Assembly: GCA_016291085.1 (NCBI GenBank)
Contig: JAEEVW010000013.1
Location: 1-64,000, forward strand
Direction: 5' to 3'
DNA from: Prevotella sp.
GTDB lineage: Bacteria; Bacteroidota; Bacteroidia; Bacteroidales; Bacteroidaceae
DNA: 64,000 nucleotides
Shown here: piece after piece, positions 49,093-55,210 of the stretch
Position numbering within the stretch: the first letter of the stretch is position 1
Layout: the number at the start of each line of letters is the position of its first letter
Translations under genes and position numbers: made by a program
The notes under the pieces: model-generated
Seen by the model: only the letters and a program-made list of their open reading frames with translations
Databases searched by the model: none
Told to the model about the DNA's origin: nothing

Positions 49093-50073
49093 ATGAAAAA
49101 AATAATAGTATCTATGGTTGCCATGATGGTTGCGGCCACAAGTTTCGCACAGGAAACAGTTGTGGCTTCGCTGAGCCATGAGGGAGAGACCACCATATTC
49201 TATGGCCTGACGGCCTTAGTGAAAGCAGCAGAGAAGGCCCAGAGCGGCGACATCATCAACCTCTCCAGAGGCATCTTCAATGCTACGACGATCAAGTCGG
49301 CCATCACCCTGCGCGGCGCAGGCATCGACAGTGATGATCCGACCTATCTTAATGGAAACCTGCATATCGAAATCCCCGCAGACGATGCCAACCACTTCAC
49401 GATGGAAGGTATCATTTGCAATAGTGAAATGAGTATGCGCGGAACCTTCTCAACCCCCCAAATCGTGAAATGCAAGTTGAGAAGCGGATTTACTACGAAA
49501 ACCACATCTGATAACATTAACATCTTAGTAGTTAATAGCAAGGTTCTAAACCATTTCAATGTGGGAGGTGTTTGCAGAGCCTCTTTAATAAACAGTTACG
49601 TAGATGGAGTCGGTTTCTATGATGATGCCCATTTTATGGGTTTAAATTGTGTAATTTGGAAAGACCGAGTGGACGGACTGCACCATTCTGTCTGGAAGAA
49701 TTGCATTTTCTTTAGCGGAAACAATTATGGTTATGCATTTCCTACTGATAGTGAATGTACGAACTGCGTGGGAGTCAACTACAACAATAATCCTTTCAGA
49801 GACCTGGCAATCAAGCCAGGCTGCTCAAGCGCATCATACGCTGAAGCCTTCAAGGATTTCACAGGCACCTATACTGACGAACAGACCTTTGAATTGTCTG
49901 ATGCCGCCAAGGCTAACGAAAACTTCAAGGGTACCGACGGAACGGAGGTGGGTCTCTACGGTGGTCCGCAACCGTTTAATCTCACTCTGTCCTATCCTCT
50001 GATCTCTACGATGGAGGTTGGTGAAAAGACTGACGACAAGGGGCTGTTAGAAGTAACAATTGGGGTGAAATAA
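49093..50073 (+). CDS. Secreted right-handed beta-helix-like protein, paralog 3
   Basis: 326 residues, 29 bases after paralog 2. Signal peptide MKKIIVSMVAMMVAATSFAQ; then KAQSGDIINLSRGIF, SAITLRGAGID, the ladder (ILVVNSKV, ASLINSYV, MGLNCVIW, VWKNCIFF, ECTNCVGV) and the common end FELSDAAKANENFKGTDGTEVGLYGG. It is closer to paralog 2 than to 1. It precedes the dockerin protein by 16 bases, so all appear to be one transcript. Confidence 0.75.
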   Translation: MKKIIVSMVAMMVAATSFAQETVVASLSHEGETTIFYGLTALVKAAEKAQSGDIINLSRGIFNATTIKSAITLRGAGIDSDDPTYLNGNLHIEIPADDANHFTMEGIICNSEMSMRGTFSTPQIVKCKLRSGFTTKTTSDNINILVVNSKVLNHFNVGGVCRASLINSYVDGVGFYDDAHFMGLNCVIWKDRVDGLHHSVWKNCIFFSGNNYGYAFPTDSECTNCVGVNYNNNPFRDLAIKPGCSSASYAEAFKDFTGTYTDEQTFELSDAAKANENFKGTDGTEVGLYGGPQPFNLTLSYPLISTMEVGEKTDDKGLLEVTIGVK

Positions 50074-50089
50074 CTAAATACTACAGATT

Positions 50090-51388
50090 ATGCGTAAACA
50101 TCTAATATTCATCATACTGCTCTCCTGCCTATGTTTAGGCGCGAGGGGGCAATCCGACCCGGAGATAGACCTGTCGGGACTGCCAGAGACCACAACGGCT
50201 GCTTCGCTACGCTACTGGTTCGACACCGATGCCAACAGCGTCAAGACCACTGAGACTCTGAGCGGTGCCACCACCATCGATGCCTCTTCTCTCAAGGAGG
50301 GCATCCATACGGTGCATTACCAGATTGTCGATAATAAAGGCATAGCAGGCATCCCTAACTCGAAGATTTTCATCCTGCTCGACCAGAGGGTAACAGCCAA
50401 GAGCAAATCTCTCCGCTACTGGTTCGACACAGATGCCAACAGCATCAAGACCACTGAGACGTTGACCGGTGCTACCACCATCGACGCATCAGCTCTCAAG
50501 GAGGGCATCCACACCATCCACTACCAGATCATCGACGATCAGGGCGTTGCCGGCATCACAGACTCGAAGATATTCATCCTGCTCGACCAGAGGGTAACGG
50601 CCAAGAGCAAATCTCTCCGCTACTGGTTTGATACAGATGCCAGTTCAGTCAAGACCACTGAGACGCTGAGCGGTGCCACCACCATCGACACCTCTGCTCT
50701 TGTAGAAGGTCTGCATACCTTGCACTACCAGATCCTTGACGATCAGGGCGTGGCGGGCATTACCGACTCGAAGATATTCATCAAGCTCGACCAGAGAGTA
50801 ACGGCCAAGAGCAAGTCCCTGCGCTACTGGTTCGACACAGATGCCAACAGCGTTAAGACCACTGAGACGCTGAGCGGTGCCACCACCATCGATGCCTCTG
50901 CTCTCGTAGAGGGTATTCATACCTTGCACTACCAGATTGTCGATGACAAGGGAAATGCCGACATTCCCGTTTCGGCCATATTTATCAAGATGGACAAGAA
51001 GACGGCAGCCATACCCACCAAGATTCGCTACTGGTTCAATGAGGACGATGCAAACGTCAAGGAAACGGCTTTGAACCTTGAGAACCTCACGCTGACCATC
51101 GATGTCAGCGAACTGGCAAAGGGCGAACACGAGCTGCACATGCAGCTTGCGACAGCAGACGGCGAGGTTTCGCCCGTCAACTCCGGCAGCTTCGTAAGCG
51201 TCATTATCAGAAAGGGCGACGTGAATGATGACGGCGAGGTGAATGTCGGCGATGTTGTGACTGTCTGCAACGTCATGGCAGGCATAAGCACTGTTGAACT
51301 GCAAATTGCTGACGTGAATAAAGACGGAGAAGTGAATGTTGGTGACATTGTAACCATCTGTAACATCATGGCCGGAATAGATCAGTAA
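50090..51388 (+). CDS. Secreted 68-residue-repeat protein with C-terminal dockerin
   Basis: 432 residues: signal peptide (about 1-20, ending ARGQ); four repeats of exactly 68 residues beginning LRYWFDTDAN, nearly identical (YWFDTDANSVKTTETLSGAT, TTIDAS.L.EGIHT.HYQI, KIFILLDQRVTAKSKS); a fifth, diverged repeat (KIRYWFNEDDANVKETALNL); and a dockerin type I pair, GDVNDDGEVNVGDVVTVCNV (about 378) and ADVNKDGEVNVGDIVTICNI (about 408), with the calcium-loop Asp residues. The repeats look like beta-sandwich units. The dockerin implies calcium-dependent docking or self-stabilisation at the surface; no cohesin is seen in the window. Confidence 0.78.
   Translation: MRKHLIFIILLSCLCLGARGQSDPEIDLSGLPETTTAASLRYWFDTDANSVKTTETLSGATTIDASSLKEGIHTVHYQIVDNKGIAGIPNSKIFILLDQRVTAKSKSLRYWFDTDANSIKTTETLTGATTIDASALKEGIHTIHYQIIDDQGVAGITDSKIFILLDQRVTAKSKSLRYWFDTDASSVKTTETLSGATTIDTSALVEGLHTLHYQILDDQGVAGITDSKIFIKLDQRVTAKSKSLRYWFDTDANSVKTTETLSGATTIDASALVEGIHTLHYQIVDDKGNADIPVSAIFIKMDKKTAAIPTKIRYWFNEDDANVKETALNLENLTLTIDVSELAKGEHELHMQLATADGEVSPVNSGSFVSVIIRKGDVNDDGEVNVGDVVTVCNVMAGISTVELQIADVNKDGEVNVGDIVTICNIMAGIDQ
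50210..51025 (+). repeat. Four tandem 204-bp units
   Basis: The word cgctactgg recurs at 50210, 50414, 50618, 50822 and (diverged unit) 51026, always 204 bases apart. The first four units are nearly identical in DNA. Confidence 0.85.
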
Positions 51389-51402
51389 ACGAGCCGTGAA
51401 TT

Positions 51403-52038
51403 ATGAAGAAACTAAAGATTTTGAGCATGCTGATGCTCGTGGCGATGGCCTCGTGCGGCGACAAGACGAAGGGTGTGGCAACGGAGAGCGACTCTACCCA
51501 GACAGATTCCCTGATGGTAGCCGACAGCGTGACGGCGGGCCCCACAGACCTGTGGACTACAGAGGCTGTGGAATCCCAGATCCGTGCCTGCATCGCCGAG
51601 GTCAACCAAATGGCTGCCGACGATGCCATCGACATTACGCTCCTCGACCTGAAGTATTGTTCGGAGGACTTCCTCGAGTTGAAGGAAAAGCTCTACAAGA
51701 AAGTCCGCGAGAGCAAGGGACAGCTGATGTTCGACGGCGACGAAGGTCACCACTGGGTACCTGGCATCGGGACGCCCATGATCATCGATTCCGTGAAATC
51801 CGTTTTGCTGACGGGCGATCAGGCCCAGGCCGAGGTGTGGCTCAGGGACAAGCGTGGCAGTAAGGGCTATCTGGAGATGAACCTCTATCTCGAAAACGGC
51901 GCCTGGAAAGTTCATAACTGGATCGACGACGACGTCTACCCCTTCGGCTCCCTCTGGCACTGGATGCAGAATTTCCTCGATGGCGACATGGATGCCGAAG
52001 AGCACGAAGAACCCGATCTGAACCAATACGCAGAGTAA
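51403..52038 (+). CDS. Lipoprotein of unknown function
   Basis: 211 residues with a lipoprotein signal (MKKLKILSMLMLVAMASCGD, lipid Cys at 18). An acidic Ser/Thr linker (to about 45) precedes a compact domain with helices and a beta-sheet end (AEVWLRDKRGSKGYLEMNLYLENGAWKVHNWIDDD), the style of DUF3828/NTF2-like lipoproteins. The C-terminus is acidic. It follows the dockerin gene by 14 bases and ends the operon before a terminator; a role at the cell surface with the beta-helix proteins is inferred only from position. Confidence 0.6.
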   Translation: MKKLKILSMLMLVAMASCGDKTKGVATESDSTQTDSLMVADSVTAGPTDLWTTEAVESQIRACIAEVNQMAADDAIDITLLDLKYCSEDFLELKEKLYKKVRESKGQLMFDGDEGHHWVPGIGTPMIIDSVKSVLLTGDQAQAEVWLRDKRGSKGYLEMNLYLENGAWKVHNWIDDDVYPFGSLWHWMQNFLDGDMDAEEHEEPDLNQYAE

Positions 52039-52076
52039 CCGTCACAGTGTGACGCGACATAACACCAAAGAGGCCC

Positions 52077-52099
52077 GAGCACACCGCCCGAGCCTCTTT
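52077..52099 (+). terminator. Terminator of the beta-helix operon
   Basis: AAAGAGGC/GCCTCTTT stem with more pairing inside, then CTTTTC. A perfect small hairpin, CGTCACA-G-TGTGACG (52040-52054), precedes it. Confidence 0.75.
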
Positions 52100-52173
52100 C
52101 TTTTCTTTTGTCTACGGAGTTTTAGGAGTTTGGGGAGTTTTTTCTCCTTTTGGCTCCTTAGCTCCGTAGAATA

Positions 52174-52269
52174 TCAGAACGGACCAAACCCCATGCACGA
52201 GGTTGTTCCCAGTGCGGTCAGCGCCGCCGTCAGCGCGGCTATCGCTATGCTAAAAAACCGGCTGCGCAT
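52174..52269 (-). CDS. Smalltalk protein
   Basis: 31 residues: MRSRFFSIAIAALTAALTAL then GTTSCMGFGPF. It matches the tiny Bacteroidota 'smalltalk' family: a short basic start, a hydrophobic Ala/Leu/Thr helix and a GTTSC(M)G end with the Cys of a lipobox-like motif. Function unknown; the family is usually found beside HU-like DNA-binding genes and N-acetylmuramoyl-L-alanine amidases in mobile or phage-like modules. Here an HU-HIG-like gene lies 414 bases upstream on the same strand, but no amidase is present. Confidence 0.7.
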   Translation of the reverse strand: MRSRFFSIAIAALTAALTALGTTSCMGFGPF

Positions 52270-52442
52270 TGCTTGATGTTCAATGACGAGTGCAGAATTG
52301 TTTTTAGGCTTGAAAAGCCGAGGTTTTTGCTGTTCCAGCGAACACCGGATGCACCTCGGCAGAATGAAAGCAAACTTTCTTCTGCTCTCGGTTTTTCTGG
52401 TTTTTGTCTTTAATTTTGTTTAATTTTCTAGAAGATTTTGTT

Positions 52443-52513
52443 AGATATTCTCACACCTGAAGGTATGAGTGTGGCGTTCTTCGACTAAAGATCGAAGTGT
52501 GGCTTCGCAATGC
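52443..52513 (-). repeat. Dispersed double-hairpin repeat, copy B
   Basis: Inverted relative to the copy at 7491-7556. Stems: CTTCGA/TCGAAG (52479-52484 with 52492-52497) and CTCAC-ACCT/AGGT-ATGAG (52450-52469). Read on the minus strand the second stem has a U-G pair, read on the plus strand a C-A mismatch, so the minus strand seems to be the structured one. The rest of 52270-52682 holds a short 7-base tract (aattctc, 52564-52577) and no gene. Confidence 0.55.
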
Positions 52514-52682
52514 AATGAGGCCCTTTATGGGCCGACCCCAACTCCCGTGCTTAGTCAAATCATAATTCTCAATTCTCAATTCAAAAAGGGTTGCCTTCAG
52601 CCACCTCCTTCGCACCTCGGCCATTCAAGCAAGCTTGATGGTTCTCGGTTTGGCGTCGGTTGCGCCCGGAGGCCAAACCTTT

Positions 52683-52985
52683 TTAAGCTCCCTCGAATCC
52701 GCTGGGGTCGTCGCCACCGCCGTCGCTCTTCACGAACTGCTTCGTGGTCACCTCACTGGACTGGCCGTCCTTGATGGCGATGGCCTTCAGGGTTACCGAC
52801 GAGCTCATGGTGATGGCCTCGGTGTACACCGTTCCGTGCTTCATGATGTGCTCGGCCATGTCCGCCAGCCCCAGTGTGCCGCGGTAGATGATCTTGCCGT
52901 AGGTCTTCTTCACCTTCTGGCGATCCTCGCCCACCTTACCGGTGACTACCTTCTTTTCTACTTTCTTAATCTGAATTGTTCCCAT
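52683..52985 (-). CDS. HU-HIG-like DNA-binding protein, apparently shortened
   Basis: From the ATG at 52985 (MGTIQIKKVEKKVV) the product has 100 residues. Residues about 28-55 (YGKIIYRGTLGLADMAEHIMKHGTVYT) match the first helices of Bacteroidota HU-like (HU-HIG) proteins. Residues about 50-90 (GTVYTEAITMSSSVTLKAIA, IKDGQSSEV) match instead the chitobiase C-terminal/Ig-like domain that is fused to HU in that family. The second half of the HU fold (the DNA-binding arm) is missing, so an internal deletion seems to have joined the two domains. DNA binding is therefore doubtful. It pairs with the smalltalk gene downstream. Confidence 0.5.
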   Translation of the reverse strand: MGTIQIKKVEKKVVTGKVGEDRQKVKKTYGKIIYRGTLGLADMAEHIMKHGTVYTEAITMSSSVTLKAIAIKDGQSSEVTTKQFVKSDGGGDDPSGFEGA

Positions 52986-53250
52986 AGTATTTTTCAAAAT
53001 TTTTCTTAAGGTTAATATTAAAGATTGGTGCTCTCGCCCAGGGTCCCGATTTTGGCGCCTTATGTCGTTGTCTGGACGGTCTTTGAGAGAAACGGCTTCT
53101 CGCTGTCAGCGAAACGGCTTCTCTCTGCAGGCGACAAGCCTTCTTGCTTTGAGCGATAACCCTTCCTTCTCATTGACAATGCAAAGGTACGAAAAAGAAT
53201 CATGCAATCCAAATAATTTATGTAAAACTTTTTGATTATTTTTTGCCACT

Positions 53251-53440
53251 CGCAGCATCGCAGCTACACCGCTACATTTGCTGTTTTCCAATGTCGTCCT
53301 GAAAAAGTTGACCCTGATATTATATTATATATTATATTATAATATAATATATAATATAAATAGAATTATAGATTATTCCCCATCCCTCTCCACCACAATG
53401 CAAACTACCCAATGTTGCTGTGTAGCTGCGTTGCTGTGTT
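53251..53440. repeat. AT-only 40-bp palindrome inside a larger inverted repeat
   Basis: 53320-53359 is a perfect palindrome of 40 bases with no loop, made only of A and T. It is flanked by imperfect inverted arms: cgcagcatcgcagctacacc (about 53251-53270) and its inverse (about 53414-53438, ggtgtagctgcgttgctgtg-like). The DNA can extrude a long cruciform. The 470 bases between the HU-like gene and the GH43 gene hold nothing else. Confidence 0.7.
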
Positions 53441-53457
53441 GATTCCTGCGTAGAGGC

Positions 53458-54945
53458 TCACATAACCTTTTTGCCATTTACTATTTTGATGGTTTTCGAC
53501 GGGGTCGTTCCGTTTGTCCGTCTGCCGTTTAAATCATAGATGCCCGTTACAGCAGACCTGTTGCCTGTGACTTGTGGACTGTGAATGTCCGCCGATGTCG
53601 GGGTGAACTGCCAGCTGTCGAACTCCAGGTTGGCACCGTTTTTGCCGCTATAGGTAAAATACAGGTCGCGCAGACCCTTGATGGGGGATGACAGTTCGCA
53701 CGAAAACTCCTGCCACTGTCCGTCCGTCGGGTCGACAGAGAGTTTGCCCATGACCTTTCCTGAGGAAGAACCGATACGTATATTGATTCCGCAGGCCTTC
53801 TCAGCGCGTACCCTGGCCGTAAAACGGGTGGTCCCGTCGTCGCCGAAATCCACACCGCGTACCTTGATATAGTCGCCCGAACCGATATCCGTCACATAGC
53901 ATCCGTTGTAGTCGCCCTCGCACTTCACACCCTTACACTGGTTGATGGTCTCTGCCTCCTGACGCTCGTAAGGATTCACCGACTGCAACTGAGCCACGCC
54001 CTGGGTAGTGAAGTTGATGAAGGGCAGCGTGCCGTCGTCGTTCCGCGTGAACTCCTCAATGCATGTCGCGCGCTTATAGCCGCCGCCGTCAGGCAGTTTC
54101 CCGTTGTGGTAGAACATATAGTGATGTCCCTTATACTCCACGCTGCCGCCATGAATGGTAAAGCTGTTCTCGGCCTCGCCCATCACCTTGCCCTGATAGG
54201 TCCACGGACCGGTAGCCTTGTTGGCGGTGGAGTAGGCCCAGTGCTCGGGCACGCCACCGGCTGCATATTCCAGAAAATACTTCCCGTCGCGCTTGTATAT
54301 CCACGACGCCTCCTCGAAGTTGGGGTCGCCCTTCTCGTTCTTATGGGGACCGAAGGCGGCCTCGTCCTTCACGTTCACCGATACCTCGCCGCCCGTAAAC
54401 GACGTCATGTTCTTGTTGAGTTTCACATACCACAGCATGTTGTTGCCATAGTACAGATAGGCCTGTCCGTCGTCGTCGACCATCACCGTCGGGTCTATCT
54501 TGAACCATCCCTTCACCAGCGGTTTCCCGATGGGGTCCCTGTAAGGCCCTGCAGGGTTGTCGGCCACGGCCACGCCAATGCCGGGATAGGCCTCGCCCTT
54601 GATGGTAGCCGTCACATACCAGTACCATTTCCCGTTGCGCTCAATGCACTGGCTGGCCCAGCAGTCGTTGTCCTGCTTGGCCCATGCCGAGAACGTCGCC
54701 GATGTCAGCGGCGTGCCGCGATAGGTCCAGTTCACCATGTCCACCGTGCTATACAGCAGCCAGTCCTTCATCGTGAAGTAGCCGTTCTGTGTCACGTCCT
54801 CATCGTGGTCCACAAAGAGATACAGCGTGTCGCCATGCACATACGGCGCAGGATCGGGCGTATAGCGGTCGCAAATCACCGGGTTCTGCGCCCACATTGT
54901 TGTCGCCAGGAGCATCGTTGTGCTCAAAACCTTCAGTCGTTTCAT
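53458..54945 (-). CDS. GH43-family glycosidase with C-terminal CBM6-like domain
   Basis: 495 residues, signal peptide about 1-19 (TTMWAQ). Five-bladed propeller motifs with the three catalytic carboxylates: the base Asp in DRYTPDPAPYVHGD (about 26-39), KIDPTVMVDDDGQAYLYYG with the pKa-modulating Asp (about 148), and the acid Glu in FEEASWIYKRDGKYFLEYA (about 208). About 330-465 (NPYERQEAETINQCKGVKCE, GDYIKVRGVDFGDDG) is a CBM6-type binding domain. The protein ends in IYDLNGRR...KTIKIVNGKKVM, the Prevotella secretion tail. It is a likely arabinofuranosidase/xylosidase on arabinoxylan or related polymers. Divergent to the sensor/AraC gene and part of the same utilisation locus. Confidence 0.85.
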   Translation of the reverse strand: MKRLKVLSTTMLLATTMWAQNPVICDRYTPDPAPYVHGDTLYLFVDHDEDVTQNGYFTMKDWLLYSTVDMVNWTYRGTPLTSATFSAWAKQDNDCWASQCIERNGKWYWYVTATIKGEAYPGIGVAVADNPAGPYRDPIGKPLVKGWFKIDPTVMVDDDGQAYLYYGNNMLWYVKLNKNMTSFTGGEVSVNVKDEAAFGPHKNEKGDPNFEEASWIYKRDGKYFLEYAAGGVPEHWAYSTANKATGPWTYQGKVMGEAENSFTIHGGSVEYKGHHYMFYHNGKLPDGGGYKRATCIEEFTRNDDGTLPFINFTTQGVAQLQSVNPYERQEAETINQCKGVKCEGDYNGCYVTDIGSGDYIKVRGVDFGDDGTTRFTARVRAEKACGINIRIGSSSGKVMGKLSVDPTDGQWQEFSCELSSPIKGLRDLYFTYSGKNGANLEFDSWQFTPTSADIHSPQVTGNRSAVTGIYDLNGRRTNGTTPSKTIKIVNGKKVM

Positions 54946-54998
54946 TTGTCCTATAGAGTAATGATAGTCGGAATTTTACAGTTTAACGATTTGGACGG

Positions 54999-55006
54999 CA
55001 AAATTA
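54999..55006 (-). promoter_or_regulatory. -7 box of the GH43 gene
   Basis: TAATTTTG on the minus strand, 54 bases before the ATG. Confidence 0.55.
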
Positions 55007-55065
55007 CCACAAAAAATGCAATCTGCCAAACATTATGGAAAGTTTTTCGCGCCTCGCGTCATTTA

Positions 55066-55096
55066 AATTCGGGCTGACGTGCGGTTGGCCCGAATT
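55066..55096. promoter_or_regulatory. Inverted repeat in the divergent control region
   Basis: AATTCGGGC/GCCCGAATT, perfect 9-bp arms 13 bases apart, between the GH43 and sensor/AraC promoters. It could be an operator for the AraC-type regulator or an insulating hairpin. Confidence 0.45.
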
Positions 55097-55147
55097 CTTT
55101 GTTGTGTAGCATTTTTTTTTGGAGAAAAGATGAAATAACGAAAATAT

Positions 55148-55179
55148 TTTGGCGGTATGGGAAAAAAAGAGTAAATTTG
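55148..55179 (+). promoter_or_regulatory. Promoter of the sensor/AraC gene
   Basis: TTTG (55148-55151), 20 bases, TAAATTTG (55172-55179); ATG at 55211. Confidence 0.75.
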
Positions 55180-55210
55180 CACGGGTTAAGCATACCGACA
55201 CTACTATAAT

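Noticed and set aside
50090..51388. Cellulosome-type scaffold
   Set aside because: Only one dockerin pair is seen, with no cohesin or catalytic domains in the window; single dockerins are common in Bacteroidota surface proteins.
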